Source: Niveispirillum lacus (GTDB taxonomy: Bacteria; Pseudomonadota; Alphaproteobacteria; Azospirillales; Azospirillaceae). Taken from it: a DNA stretch of 64,000 nucleotides. Location: the NCBI RefSeq assembly GCF_002251795.1, contig NZ_NOXU01000024.1, forward strand, positions 233,805 to 297,804. The letters run 5' to 3'. A program made the translations under genes and the position numbers. How positions within the stretch are numbered: position 1 is the stretch's first letter; each line of letters begins with the position of its first letter. The notes below the pieces were generated by a model. That model searched no databases and was not told where the DNA came from. It saw nothing but the letters and a program-made list of their open reading frames with translations. Shown in pieces: positions 1-8,957 of this stretch.

Positions 1-120
1 CATGCCCTCGCCCTTCTCGACCTTGTCGCTCTCAGCACCGGATGGCTTCTCCACGGCGGTGTGGTGTGGCGACTGGGTCCTGGCACGGACATGGTCCATA
101 TGGATGGCACTTGGCGGCAT
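1..120 (-). CDS. 5' end of an unknown protein, cut by the window edge
   Basis: An open frame starts at ATG 118-120 on the minus strand and runs off the left end, giving about 40 residues (MPPSAIHMDHVRARTQ...). A strong Shine-Dalgarno (GGAGGAA) lies about 5 bases before the ATG, which is the main reason to call it. The visible part is hydrophilic, rich in Lys, Glu and Ser, with no signal peptide or known motif. It lies 82 bp downstream of ribA on the same strand and may be co-transcribed. An inner ATG at residue 8 is possible. Function unknown. Confidence 0.45.
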   Translation of the reverse strand, partial: MPPSAIHMDHVRARTQSPHHTAVEKPSGAESDKVEKGEGM

Positions 121-202
121 GGCGTTCCTCCCGGTTCGGGAAAAACAATGCAGGTCGTGTGCCAAGTGGAGGCGGCGCTTTTTGCCCAGTCCGGGCGGCG
201 GC

Positions 203-1357
203 TCAGAACAGATGACCGGACTTTTCCGCCTTGGTGCGCAAATAGGCTTCGTTATGGCCATTGGCCGGGAAAATGTGGGGGACACGCTCCACCACGTCCA
301 CGCCAGACGCGGCCAGTTGCGCCATCTTGTCGGGATTGTTGGTCAGCAACCGCACTTGGGCATAGCCCATCTGGCGCAGCATGCTGGCAGCCGGCAGATA
401 GACCCGTTCATCGGCATCAAAACCCAGAACCGTGTTGGCATCCACCGTATCCAGCCCACCATCTTGCAACCGGTAGGCTCGCAGCTTGTTCATCAGACCG
501 ATACCACGCCCTTCCTGGGCCAGATACAGAACGATGCCGGCGCCCGCCGCTGCAATTTCCCGGATTGCGCCCCGCAACTGCGGGCCACAATCACAACGCA
601 GTGACCCCAGCAGATCGCCGGTGAAACATTCTGAATGCAACCGCGTCAGTACTGGCTGGCCCGCCGGCGGATCGCCGATGATGATGGCCAGATGTTCAGG
701 CCCGCCATCACTGGGCCGAAAGGCCACAATACGGGTACGTTCCGCATCCTCCAACGGCACCGACGCCTCAGCGACGCGGGCCAAGCTGCGGGCGGAGCGG
801 CGGCGGTAATCGATGATATCGACGGCGCGCACGCACAAAAGATCGTGGCGGCGGGCGAAACCCGCTCCATCGACCACACCCGCGCGTCCTAGCGGCAAGG
901 GTGCCACCAGGGCAGCGGGCAGCAGACGGGCGATCTTGGCCAGGATGGTGGCCGCCCCTTCCGCCCCACCCGGCAGGGAGGTGGCCCCCATGCCCTGGCC
1001 GGCACGGGCCGGGCGGGTAGGATCAGAAAGGTCCCGGACAAGATCGGGCGTCAACCCCGCTGGTGGGGCGATACGCACAGGCCGGTCAACAGGTACATCC
1101 AGACCCAGGGCCCGGCCGCGCTGCCCCGTGACCACCAGGACAGGGGCATTGCCGGTCAGTTGTGCCAGATGGTTCATCGCCTGGGTGGTCACAGCCTCCG
1201 CGGCAAAGGCCAGCAGAGCGCCACCATCTTCCGCCGTGATGACCACAGCTTCCCCCCGACGCAAGTCAGACAGGGCACGGTCAACAGCGCGTTGGGCCGC
1301 GTTGTCCGGCGGGGTGGCGTGATCGGCAGAGGCGTATTCCAGAACCATGCTATCCAT
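203..1357 (-). CDS. ribA: GTP cyclohydrolase II with a degenerate RibB-like N-terminal domain
   Basis: This is the riboflavin pathway enzyme that converts GTP to 2,5-diamino-6-ribosylamino-pyrimidinone phosphate, formate and pyrophosphate. The C-terminal half (about residues 205-380 of 384) carries the GCHII zinc cysteines (C244, C255, C257 in LHSECFTGDLLGSLRCDCG) and the EGRGIGL motif. The first 190 residues resemble the DHBP synthase half of RibBA (RRGEAVVITAEDGG..., AVTTQAMNHLAQ) but lack the acidic DDEDRENEGD loop, so this half is probably inactive. The ATG at 1357 overlaps the stop of the upstream CDP-alcohol phosphatidyltransferase gene, suggesting coupling. A GTG at 1369 is the alternative start. 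Confidence 0.92.
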   Translation of the reverse strand: MDSMVLEYASADHATPPDNAAQRAVDRALSDLRRGEAVVITAEDGGALLAFAAEAVTTQAMNHLAQLTGNAPVLVVTGQRGRALGLDVPVDRPVRIAPPAGLTPDLVRDLSDPTRPARAGQGMGATSLPGGAEGAATILAKIARLLPAALVAPLPLGRAGVVDGAGFARRHDLLCVRAVDIIDYRRRSARSLARVAEASVPLEDAERTRIVAFRPSDGGPEHLAIIIGDPPAGQPVLTRLHSECFTGDLLGSLRCDCGPQLRGAIREIAAAGAGIVLYLAQEGRGIGLMNKLRAYRLQDGGLDTVDANTVLGFDADERVYLPAASMLRQMGYAQVRLLTNNPDKMAQLAASGVDVVERVPHIFPANGHNEAYLRTKAEKSGHLF

Positions 1358-2111
1358 TATTCGATCCACCGGCGTCGCTGCGGTGGCTGATCAACCAAAC
1401 CGTATCGGCGCTGAAAGAGAAAAGCAAAAGCCCAAGAGCTGCGCCCACCGCAAACCCGGTCAGCGGCGGCTCCAGAATGGGGGTGACGGCAATGGCCAGG
1501 ACAGCCACCTGAACCATGCAACTGACCCGTCGGCGGCGACTGAAGGGCAGGGGATAGTTCAGCCAATGCCAGACCAGGCCCGCCGCCACGAACAGCGGGC
1601 GCAGCAGGGCCGCCAGCAGAACCCAAACCCCCACCTCCCCTGACAGCCAAAGCAGCAGGCAAAGATAAAGAATGGCGAGTGTGTCCATCTCCATATCGAA
1701 GCGGGCACCATACGGGCTGGACAGGCCCTGACGCCGGGCCAGCCAACCATCCACCCCATCCAGGGCCAGCGCCGTGATGGCGATCACGGCCAAGGTCCAG
1801 GTCTGGCCCCTATCCAACGCCGGAGCGAAGGGGAGGGTTCCCCCGACCAGAGCCAGAAGGCCGGAACGCAGAAGGGTGACCCGGTTTGCATGCCCCCACC
1901 CTGGGCCCTGATGTGCTCCCAACCGTGTCAGGGCAAACCAAAGGGCTGGCAGGAACGCAACCAGCACCAACACGGGATAAGCCGATGGCAGATCAATCCC
2001 CCGTCCCAACATCCAGCCCACCCCGGCCAACAGGGGCAGGGCCACCGCCAAGTGGGCGACGACCGACCGGCGCAGCGCCGGGGCAGGAAAGGGCGGAGAT
2101 TGCATGACCAT
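1350..2111 (-). CDS. CDP-alcohol phosphatidyltransferase family membrane protein
   Basis: A membrane enzyme of about 253 residues with the CDP-OH-P signature DG(x)2AR(x)8G(x)3D(x)3D, seen as DGVDGWLARRQG...GARFDMEMD in the middle. It has about six hydrophobic segments. The family moves a phosphatidyl group from CDP-diacylglycerol to an alcohol; the acceptor cannot be read from the sequence. The frame is open up to 2339 but would then run into upp on the other strand, so the start is placed at ATG 2111 (or 2105), just before the first hydrophobic segment. It overlaps the start of ribA by 8 bases, which suggests one transcript. Confidence 0.82.
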   Translation of the reverse strand: MVMQSPPFPAPALRRSVVAHLAVALPLLAGVGWMLGRGIDLPSAYPVLVLVAFLPALWFALTRLGAHQGPGWGHANRVTLLRSGLLALVGGTLPFAPALDRGQTWTLAVIAITALALDGVDGWLARRQGLSSPYGARFDMEMDTLAILYLCLLLWLSGEVGVWVLLAALLRPLFVAAGLVWHWLNYPLPFSRRRRVSCMVQVAVLAIAVTPILEPPLTGFAVGAALGLLLFSFSADTVWLISHRSDAGGSNNG

Positions 2112-2234
2112 GCCATTAAGGTTGGCCTGATCGGGGCGAAGGCAAGGGGAAAAGCATCTGGGAACGGGGGCTGGCCGGAAGGGCCCTGAACCCGTTATGG
2201 TGCCCCGCGATCCCCACCCTGCTGGAACCGGGCC

Positions 2235-2879
2235 ATGACCACCGACTTTCCTAATCTGTTTGTCCTCGACCATCCGCTGATCCAGCACAAACTGTCCTGC
2301 ATGCGCGATCGTGACCGGTCCACCATGGGTTTCCGGCAATTACTACGCGAGATTGCGCTACTGATGGGCTATGAGGTGACACGTGATTTGCCGTTGACCA
2401 CACAGCGGATTGAAACGCCGCTGTGCCCCATGGATGCGCCGGTGATCGAAGGCAAAAAACTGGCCGTCGTGCCGATCCTGCGCGCTGGCCTGGTGATGGC
2501 AGAGGGGCTGCTGGAACTGGTCCCAGCCGCCAGGGAGGGGCATATCGGACTTTACCGTGACCATGAAACCAAACGGCCTGTGGAATATCTGGTAAAATTG
2601 CCGGACGCGGCAGGTCGTCTCTTCATCCTGGTCGATCCGATGCTGGCCACTGGTCATTCAGCGGTCCACGCAGTCGATGTGCTGAACCGCCATGGCGTGG
2701 CCGATAGCCAGATCCGTTTTATGGCGTTGGTATCTGCACCGGAAGGTGTGCGCACCTTCCACGCCGCCCACCCGGATGTGCCGGTCTACACGGCGGCCCT
2801 CGACAGCCATCTGAACGAAAATGCCTATATCGTGCCCGGCCTGGGCGATGCGGGCGACCGGCTGTTTGGAACCAAATAG
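2235..2879 (+). CDS. upp: Uracil phosphoribosyltransferase
   Basis: Pyrimidine salvage: uracil plus PRPP gives UMP and pyrophosphate. The 214 residues have normal family length. The PRPP-binding loop is [11 protein letters not shown] (about residues 134-144), and the N-terminal region carries the family sequences HPLIQHKLS and PILRAGLVM. The C-terminus ([20 protein letters not shown]) is the uracil-binding end typical of Upp. Start ATG at 2235, diverging from the phosphatidyltransferase gene; it converges on fxsA 11 bp downstream. Stand-alone gene. Confidence 0.96.
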   Translation: MTTDFPNLFVLDHPLIQHKLSCMRDRDRSTMGFRQLLREIALLMGYEVTRDLPLTTQRIETPLCPMDAPVIEGKKLAVVPILRAGLVMAEGLLELVPAAREGHIGLYRDHETKRPVEYLVKLPDAAGRLFILVDPMLATGHSAVHAVDVLNRHGVADSQIRFMALVSAPEGVRTFHAAHPDVPVYTAALDSHLNENAYIVPGLGDAGDRLFGTK

Positions 2880-2890
2880 GCAGTGGGAGG

Positions 2891-3391
2891 TCAAGGCGAC
2901 GGCGGGCGCCATTTGCTGTCGGGCGGGGGCAGGTCACCTGCCTGATCGCTGGCACCCGGCGTCGACACATCCTGATAATCAACGTCGATCACTGGCTGGC
3001 GGCCGGCTGGACGGGGTCGGGACCGGACAGGCTGACCATTCACCTGCATGAAGATCGTCATACGGGCCAGCAGGGCCGCCCGCACCGGCGGCAGAAACAG
3101 GATCAGGCCCAAAATGTCGGTGATGAAGCCTGGGATCAGGAACAGGATCGCCGAAAAGGCCATGCACAGCCCTTTGAACATGTCCCGCATCGGTTCGGTT
3201 TCGCCAGTGCGCAGGCCCACCTGTGCCCGCCGCACGCTCTCCAGCCCGGTACGTTGCAACAGCAGCACCCCGACAATCCCGGACAACAAGACCAGCAGAA
3301 CCGTGTTCAACGCCCCGATCTGCGACCCGACCCAGGCGAAACCAGCGATCTCTAATAAGGGCAGAATCAGTAACGGAAGAAGGAAACGCAT
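2891..3391 (-). CDS. fxsA: FxsA family membrane protein
   Basis: A 166-residue inner-membrane protein. Residues 1-45 hold two hydrophobic segments (MRFLLPLLILPLLEIAGFAWVG and TVLLVLLSGIVGVLLL). Then come the FxsA features: GLESVRRAQ, a short loop, and a third/fourth membrane segment with PGFITDILGLILFLPPVR. The tail is Pro/Arg-rich and cytoplasmic. E. coli FxsA is known for suppressing exclusion of phage T7 by the F plasmid; its cellular role here is unknown. It is divergent from the TIM44-like gene, a common alphaproteobacterial arrangement. Confidence 0.9.
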   Translation of the reverse strand: MRFLLPLLILPLLEIAGFAWVGSQIGALNTVLLVLLSGIVGVLLLQRTGLESVRRAQVGLRTGETEPMRDMFKGLCMAFSAILFLIPGFITDILGLILFLPPVRAALLARMTIFMQVNGQPVRSRPRPAGRQPVIDVDYQDVSTPGASDQAGDLPPPDSKWRPPSP

Positions 3392-3538
3392 GGCTGTCCT
3401 TGCTCTTTACGTGTCGAGGGCCTATCTAACGGATAGGCATTCATAAATTAACGCCCCGGCGGGCGGATGGCGAGGATAGCCATTCGCAACAGATGTGCAG
3501 ATGCTAGGCCGGGTGCAAGGGCAGAAATAGGTGATGCG

Positions 3539-4237
3539 ATGGGCGGCGGCTCCGTCTGGCTGGAAATCCTGATTTTCGCGATGGCGGCGGTCTTTTTCAT
3601 CTACCGCCTGCGCAATGTCCTGGGCCGCAAGCATGGGGAGGAACGGGAACGTCCGAACCCCTTCACGCCGCGCGACAATACCGGCGCCACTGGCCCGACA
3701 GTTGACAGTGACAATGTCATTCCCCTGCCCTCGCGCGGGCCCGTCGCTGATCTCCCGGACCTGCCCGACCCTTCCGGCCCCGTGTCGCTGGAGGATGGAT
3801 TGCGTATGATCCGGGCAGCAGACCCGACTTTCAACGAACGCACCTTCCTGCTGGGCGCAAAGGCCGCGTTTGAAATGATTGTTAAGGCCTTTGCCGACGG
3901 TGACACGCCGACCCTGCGGCCGCTGCTGGCTGATGAAGTCTATGACCGGTTTGCCGCCGCCATCCGGGAGCGGCAGGCAGCGGGAGAGACATTGGAAAGC
4001 CGTATCCACAGCATCGAGTCGGTTGATCTCACCGGCGCGCGCCTGGACGGGCGCACGGCCCATTGCACGGTTACTTTCACGACACGCCAGACCCATGTCA
4101 CCCGTGATGCACAGGGCGTTGTGATTGACGGGGATGAAGCGCGGCCGGAGGAAGTGGTCGATATCTGGACCTTCAGCCGCAATACCCGCGCCAGCGACCC
4201 CAACTGGCACCTGTCTGAAACGCGCAGCGGCGGCTGA
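3539..4237 (+). CDS. TIM44-like domain protein
   Basis: A 232-residue protein with an N-terminal membrane anchor (WLEILIFAMAAVFFIYRLR), a variable Pro-rich linker, and a C-terminal Tim44-like alpha/beta domain from about residue 90 (ADPTFNERTFLLGAKAAFEMIVKAFADGD...) to the end. The family is the bacterial relative of the mitochondrial import motor subunit Tim44; in alphaproteobacteria it is an inner-membrane protein of uncertain role. The start at 3539 puts the anchor at the N-terminus, and an upstream in-frame ATG at 3467 only adds a basic stretch. Its stop TGA overlaps an ATG (TGATG), but the likely mltA start is further on. Confidence 0.88.
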   Translation: MGGGSVWLEILIFAMAAVFFIYRLRNVLGRKHGEERERPNPFTPRDNTGATGPTVDSDNVIPLPSRGPVADLPDLPDPSGPVSLEDGLRMIRAADPTFNERTFLLGAKAAFEMIVKAFADGDTPTLRPLLADEVYDRFAAAIRERQAAGETLESRIHSIESVDLTGARLDGRTAHCTVTFTTRQTHVTRDAQGVVIDGDEARPEEVVDIWTFSRNTRASDPNWHLSETRSGG

Positions 4238-4264
4238 TGTCGTCGCGGTCGCCCGATCCTTTCG

Positions 4265-4289
4265 GGGCGCCCCATACCGGGCGCCCTTT
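4265..4289 (+). terminator. GC-rich hairpin between the TIM44-like gene and mltA
   Basis: Two self-complementary GGGCGCCC blocks separated by about six bases are followed by TTT. This could terminate part of the TIM44-like gene's transcript or shape the mltA leader. It supports an mltA start after the hairpin. The U-tract is short, so the terminator call is tentative. Confidence 0.4.
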
Positions 4290-4302
4290 CCATGTCCGCT
4301 CC

Positions 4303-5535
4303 ATGGATCGCCTGATGCGCCGTCATTCCCTTGCCGTCCTGTTTGCCTTTGGCCTGCTAACGGGCTGCGCTCCGCAGTCCGTAAAGCCGCCTGCCCCGAC
4401 TGTTGCGCCTGCCCCGGCTGTGGAGGCTGAAAGACCCGCCGCACGACTGACACTGCGCCCCGCGCGCTTCACCGACCTGCCGGGCTGGTCGGTGGATCGC
4501 ACGGCCGAAGCCCTTCCGGCACTGTTGAAAAGCTGCGACCGGCTGGCAAAGCAGCCGGCAGACCGCCCCCTGGGGCCAGACGGCATGATGGGCCGCATCC
4601 GCGACTGGACAGGCCCCTGTGCAGTGATCGCCAAGCTGCCGCCGGGAGATCATGTTGCCCTGCGCCGCACAGTGGAAGACCTGTTCCAGCCCTGGGCCGC
4701 CGGCGACAATGGCCAGGAGGAAGGGTTGTTTACCGGCTATTATGAAAGCGCCCTACGCGGGTCGCTGAAACGGCAGGGCAAATACCAGACGCCGCTTTAT
4801 AAGCGTCCCTCCGATCTGGTGATGGTCGAACTGGGCGAGTTCCGTCCCAACCTCAAGGGTGAACGTATCGCCGGCCGTGTGGTGGACGGGCAGTTGAAGC
4901 CCTATGCCGACCGCCGCGCCATCGAATCCGGCGCCCTGAACGGCAAGGGGCTGGAACTGCTTTATGTCGACGATCCCGTCGATGCCTTTTTCCTTCAGAT
5001 TCAGGGGTCGGGGCGGGTCACCCTGCCCGATGGCAACCAGATTCGTGTCGGGTATGACGGACAGAATGGCCATCCCTATTTCGCTATCGGCCGTGAACTG
5101 GTGGCGCGCGGTGCGTTGACCAAGGATGAAGTCTCGATGCAATCCATCCGCGCCTGGCTGGAAGCCAACCCTTCCAAGGCGGCGGAGGTGATGAACACCA
5201 ACCCATCCTTCGTGTTCTTCCGCCGGCTGGAAGGGGAGGGGCCGTTAGGGGCACAGGGTGTTGCCCTGACGCCAGGGCGGTCATTGGCCGTAGACCGGAC
5301 CTTTATCGCCTATGGTGTGCCCGTATGGCTGGATACAGAAGATCCGGTGCAGACCAAGACGCGTGTCCGGCGCCTGATGGTGGCTCAGGACACCGGCGGT
5401 GCCATCCGGGGGCCTGTGCGCGGTGATGTCTTCTGGGGGCATGGGCCAGACGCTGAACATCGGGCTGGTCTGATGAAAAGCAGCGGGCGTTATTGGCTGC
5501 TGCTGCCCAAAGGCATAACGCCACCGGTTTCCTGA
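4303..5535 (+). CDS. mltA: Membrane-bound lytic murein transglycosylase A
   Basis: A lipoprotein that cleaves peptidoglycan glycan strands with formation of 1,6-anhydro ends. The N-terminus MRRHSLAVLFAFGLLTGC is a lipoprotein signal with lipobox LTGC. The MltA domain covers the middle (GLFTGYYESALRGS, about residues 125-140) and a C-terminal 3D domain has DTGGAIRGPVRGDVFWG, which includes the catalytic-type Asp. About 410 residues. Candidate starts are 4237 (overlapping the previous stop), 4303 and 4315; the last two put the signal peptide at the N-terminus. The neighbouring TIM44-like gene is the usual alphaproteobacterial partner. Confidence 0.93.
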   Translation: MDRLMRRHSLAVLFAFGLLTGCAPQSVKPPAPTVAPAPAVEAERPAARLTLRPARFTDLPGWSVDRTAEALPALLKSCDRLAKQPADRPLGPDGMMGRIRDWTGPCAVIAKLPPGDHVALRRTVEDLFQPWAAGDNGQEEGLFTGYYESALRGSLKRQGKYQTPLYKRPSDLVMVELGEFRPNLKGERIAGRVVDGQLKPYADRRAIESGALNGKGLELLYVDDPVDAFFLQIQGSGRVTLPDGNQIRVGYDGQNGHPYFAIGRELVARGALTKDEVSMQSIRAWLEANPSKAAEVMNTNPSFVFFRRLEGEGPLGAQGVALTPGRSLAVDRTFIAYGVPVWLDTEDPVQTKTRVRRLMVAQDTGGAIRGPVRGDVFWGHGPDAEHRAGLMKSSGRYWLLLPKGITPPVS

Positions 5536-5540
5536 CGGGG

Positions 5541-6356
5541 TTACCAGTCCGTTTCGCTGATGATCGACCCGTCGGGGCAAGTGGTCTCGCGCAGTTTGAC
5601 GCTAATCTTCCCGGTATCGGCGGACAGGATATAGTCGGATTGGGTTTCGTCTCCCCGATCGCCGCATGCCCGGTGCGCGACCACCGCCGCCCCCGACTGA
5701 TCACGCAGCGCTGCCCAAGCCCGCGCATTCAGCATCAATGCCCGCTCAGGATGTCCGGTGGAGCGCAGGAAATCCAGCCGCTCACGCCCCGCCGGCAATC
5801 CGATGGCGGCATAGAGGGGCTTTCCCCCCGGCTCCACATCTGTCTGCAACAGGAACTCGCTGCTGCGCCCGTCCCGGTCATAATCTGCGAATCGCATCAG
5901 GGTGATGGCGGGACGCCGGTCCACCGTTTTCAGAAACTTGCCTTCATCCTCAAGCCAGCGGCCATAATCATCATCCTTGACCGTCCGGCGCGGCAGGACC
6001 GACCAACCGGCCTCCCTGTGGCCATTGATCAGTTCTGAGGCCGCCTCGAAGGCGGGACCGGGATCGAAACGGTCAATCACCTGACCATCGCGCAGCCGGC
6101 GCAGCGACAGGCGCCCCATCTCGCCATAAGCAAAGCCAGCGCAGGGGGCGGTGATGGCCACTTCCGGGCTCACCGCCTCGCAATAATCGCGGACGGGACC
6201 GACCCAAACCAGTTGCCATACCTCTTCGCTGCCCGCCACCATCAATCGCTGTTCTTCCCGGAGGCTTTCCGGCGGCGGGGCTGTCGGAGCCGATAATGCT
6301 GCAGGTGGTGTCAGCAGCAGTGCGTGCAGGGCCAGGAGGATGGTGTGCCGGCGCAT
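5541..6356 (-). CDS. Unknown secreted protein
   Basis: A 271-residue protein with a clear Sec signal peptide (MRRHTILLALHALLLTPPAALS, cleavage near residue 22). I do not recognise a family. The mature part has four Cys residues (DYCEAVS, APCAGF, HRACGD, ETTCPD) that could form two disulfides in the periplasm. An Asp-rich segment, FADYDRDGRSSEFLL, recalls FG-GAP or EF-hand-like calcium loops. The start at 6356 puts the signal at the N-terminus; the frame is open to 6431. It converges on mltA with a 5-bp gap and lies downstream of ptsI on the same strand. Confidence 0.75.
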   Translation of the reverse strand: MRRHTILLALHALLLTPPAALSAPTAPPPESLREEQRLMVAGSEEVWQLVWVGPVRDYCEAVSPEVAITAPCAGFAYGEMGRLSLRRLRDGQVIDRFDPGPAFEAASELINGHREAGWSVLPRRTVKDDDYGRWLEDEGKFLKTVDRRPAITLMRFADYDRDGRSSEFLLQTDVEPGGKPLYAAIGLPAGRERLDFLRSTGHPERALMLNARAWAALRDQSGAAVVAHRACGDRGDETQSDYILSADTGKISVKLRETTCPDGSIISETDW

Positions 6357-6390
6357 CAGGGTGCCCTCCGTCGGGTAACACCGCTTCAGA

Positions 6391-8190
6391 TTACCCCAAG
6401 GCTTCGTTGAAATCATCCAGAAGGGCGGCAATCCGTCCGCTGTCAGTCTGCCCCATGATCATGCCGGCGCGGCGCGCGGCTTCGCGCAGGTCCATGCCCC
6501 GTACCCGTCGCTTGACCAGGGGCAGATTGCCCGGCGCCATAGATAATTCACGCACACCCAGACCCAACAGCAGGGCGGCATAACGCGGATCGCCCGCCAT
6601 TTCACCGCAGACCGACACGGGAATGCCGGCCCGCCCCGCCGCCTCCACAGTAAACTGTACCAGCCGCAGCACGGCGGGGTGCAACGGATCATAGAGATAG
6701 GCCACCTGTTCATCGCCCCGGTCGATGGCCAGCGTGTATTGGATCAAGTCATTTGTACCTATGGCGAAAAAGTCGGAAACCGAGGCCAGACTGTCGGCGG
6801 CCAGGGCGGCGCCGGGAATTTCGATCATCGCGCCCAGAGGGGGCAGCGGGTCAGCAATGGCGTGGCCTCGACGCAGCAGGCGACGAGCCACAGCGCGCAT
6901 CAGGTCCCGCACCTTGCGCATTTCCGACGGGTTGCTGATCATTGGGACCAAAATGCGGATCGGCCCGTGAGCACCAGCGCGCAGCATCGCCGCCAGTTGC
7001 GTCTCCAGCAGCTTGGGCTCCTTCAGGCCCAGGCGGATAGCACGCAGTCCCAAGGCCGGATTGGCTGGCGTGGCAAAATGCTCGGCCAAGGCACCCGCCA
7101 GCTTTTCACCCCCCACATCCAGCGTGCGAGCCGTGACGGGTTTGCCCTCCATGGCGATCACGAGATCACGCAACACCTGATACTGCTCTTCCTCTCCGGG
7201 CAGATCATCACGGTTCATGTACAGAAATTCGGTACGCAGCAGGCCAACCCCCGCTGCACCGCCATCGCGGGCCCCATCCAGTTCGCGCGGCAATTCCAGA
7301 TTGGCATTCAACGTGACATTGGTGCCATCGCGGGTAATGGCGGGCAGCCCGGCCAGGGCTTTCAACTGCTCCCGCTCCGCCCGCCACAGGGCTTGGCGCT
7401 GCCGGTAATCGGCCAGCACATCGTCCGACGGATTGATCAGGACACGGCCGGCGCGCCCGTCGACAACCACGAGGTCACCGGTCTCCACCCCTTGCAGCAG
7501 ACCGGCAGCGCCCAACACGGCAGGCAAGCCCAGCGACCGTGCCATGATGGCCGTATGGCCTTCCGCCCCACCCAGCACGGTGGCGAAACCGCCGATGCGG
7601 CGGGGGTCCAACAGGGCTGTATCGGCGGGCGACAATTCCTCCGCCAGGATAATGGCGCCATTGGGCAATCGGGAGAAGGCCTGATAAGGCGTTTCCATCA
7701 GGTTACGGATCAAGCGTCGCCCGACCTCGCGCACATCGGCAACGCGCGCAGCCAGATAGGCATCGTCCATGGCGGCAAAACTCTGCGCCAGAACCGTGAT
7801 CTCCTGCTGCACCGCCGACTCAGCATTCAGATGTTCAGCCCGGATACGCTTTTCCACCCCCCGGATCAGGCGCGACCCCGACAGCATGGCCTGATGTGCT
7901 TCCAAAAGGGTGGCCACATCGGCAGCGGCATCAGCAGGCAAGGTGCCAGCCTTGGATTTCAGCTTGCCCAACTGGCGGCGTGCCTTTTCCACAGCGCCGT
8001 GGAATCGGCCCACTTCCTCGTCCACGGCAGTGTCGGCTACACAATATTCCGGCACCTGGATGGCACCAGCTTCCATCACATGGGCGGGGCCAATGGCAAT
8101 GCCCGGTGAAACACCCAAGCCCCGCAGCAGGCGTTCAGCCGTGGCGGCGTCCCCCGCGCCAGGGCGGGCGGGATGCTGTCGCGTGGTCAT
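6391..8190 (-). CDS. ptsI: Phosphoenolpyruvate-protein phosphotransferase (enzyme I)
   Basis: First phosphocarrier of the PTS: it takes phosphate from PEP and passes it to HPr. The 599 residues have the plain EI layout without a GAF domain. The N-terminal HPr-binding helical domain is followed by the phospho-histidine domain with H212 in GGAEGHTAIMARSLG, then the PEP-binding barrel with LRTEFLYM, TLDVGGEK and the C-terminal Cys motif SVCGEMAGDP. It is the last gene of hprK-rapZ-manX-ptsH-ptsI, 24 bp after ptsH. As no permease is present, the route is probably regulatory. Confidence 0.94.
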   Translation of the reverse strand: MTTRQHPARPGAGDAATAERLLRGLGVSPGIAIGPAHVMEAGAIQVPEYCVADTAVDEEVGRFHGAVEKARRQLGKLKSKAGTLPADAAADVATLLEAHQAMLSGSRLIRGVEKRIRAEHLNAESAVQQEITVLAQSFAAMDDAYLAARVADVREVGRRLIRNLMETPYQAFSRLPNGAIILAEELSPADTALLDPRRIGGFATVLGGAEGHTAIMARSLGLPAVLGAAGLLQGVETGDLVVVDGRAGRVLINPSDDVLADYRQRQALWRAEREQLKALAGLPAITRDGTNVTLNANLELPRELDGARDGGAAGVGLLRTEFLYMNRDDLPGEEEQYQVLRDLVIAMEGKPVTARTLDVGGEKLAGALAEHFATPANPALGLRAIRLGLKEPKLLETQLAAMLRAGAHGPIRILVPMISNPSEMRKVRDLMRAVARRLLRRGHAIADPLPPLGAMIEIPGAALAADSLASVSDFFAIGTNDLIQYTLAIDRGDEQVAYLYDPLHPAVLRLVQFTVEAAGRAGIPVSVCGEMAGDPRYAALLLGLGVRELSMAPGNLPLVKRRVRGMDLREAARRAGMIMGQTDSGRIAALLDDFNEALG

Positions 8191-8214
8191 GGGCGGGCAC
8201 TCCCCGAACGTTTC

Positions 8215-8508
8215 TTAGTCTTCGCCGAATTTATCGTCGACCAGCTTGGTCAGGGCATCCAGCACCTCAAGGGCTTGATTGCCGGTCGCCCTGATATCAA
8301 TCGTTGTATCGATACTGGCTGCCAGCATCATAAGCCCCATGATGGAGACGCCGGATACGATATTATCGGCCCGTTCAACCTCTACCTGTGCGTCGTAATC
8401 GCCGGCCAGCTTCACGAACTTCGCTGCCGCGCGGGCATGCAGGCCGCGGCGGTTGCGGATAGTCACTGTTCGCGACAGGGCGCCGGGGGGCAGGATGCTT
8501 TCGCTCAT
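8215..8508 (-). CDS. ptsH: HPr phosphocarrier protein
   Basis: A 97-residue HPr that relays phosphate from enzyme I to EIIA. The active-site histidine is H24 in RRGLHARAAAKF. The regulatory serine is S55 in SGVSIMGLMMLA, the site phosphorylated by HPr kinase; hprK is present in the same operon. Both spacings match HPr after a nine-residue N-terminal extension. It lies between manX (44-bp gap) and ptsI (24-bp gap). No clear Shine-Dalgarno precedes the ATG at 8508. Confidence 0.95.
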   Translation of the reverse strand: MSESILPPGALSRTVTIRNRRGLHARAAAKFVKLAGDYDAQVEVERADNIVSGVSIMGLMMLAASIDTTIDIRATGNQALEVLDALTKLVDDKFGED

Positions 8509-8552
8509 TCACGAGAACCGCACAGAAAGGGGATAGGAAGGGACAAAGGGGG

Positions 8553-8957
8553 TCAGCCGTCAGACAGCAGGGCGGACGCAACGTTGATATATTTCCGCCC
8601 CGCCTCCTGCGCCGCTGCCACGGCGGTTTTCAGATCGGCGCCGGTTTTGCGCACAGACGCCAACTTGATCAGCATGGGCAGGTTCATGCCGGCGATTACC
8701 TCCACCTTGGCGCGGTCCATGATGGAAATGGCCAGATTGGAGGGGGTGCCGCCGAACATGTCGGTCAGCACCACAACGCCATCGCCGCTATCGCACTTGG
8801 CTACATCGGTGAGGATGTCATTGCGGCGCTGCTCCATATCGTCCTCGGGCCCGATACAGACGGCGCATACCTGTTTCTGCGGGCCGACCACATGCTCCAT
8901 GGCGGCAATGAACTCCACAGCAAGATTGCCGTGGGTGACAAGGACCAAGCCAATCAT
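8553..8957 (-). CDS. manX: PTS EIIA component, mannose type
   Basis: A 134-residue EIIA-Man domain protein. The phosphorylated histidine is H9 in MIGLVLVTHGNLA, and the active-site loop VVLTDMFGGTPSNLA matches the family. In alphaproteobacteria this stand-alone EIIA is not linked to a sugar permease and is thought to act in regulation. The start at 8957 overlaps the rapZ stop in an ATGA, a typical coupled junction. An in-frame extension to 9131 has no homology and lies inside rapZ. Confidence 0.93.
   Translation of the reverse strand: MIGLVLVTHGNLAVEFIAAMEHVVGPQKQVCAVCIGPEDDMEQRRNDILTDVAKCDSGDGVVVLTDMFGGTPSNLAISIMDRAKVEVIAGMNLPMLIKLASVRKTGADLKTAVAAAQEAGRKYINVASALLSDG

Noticed and set aside
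2112..2339. N-terminal extension of the CDP-alcohol phosphatidyltransferase frame
   Set aside because: It would overlap upp and the added 76 residues are not protein-like; ATG 2111 fits the first membrane segment.
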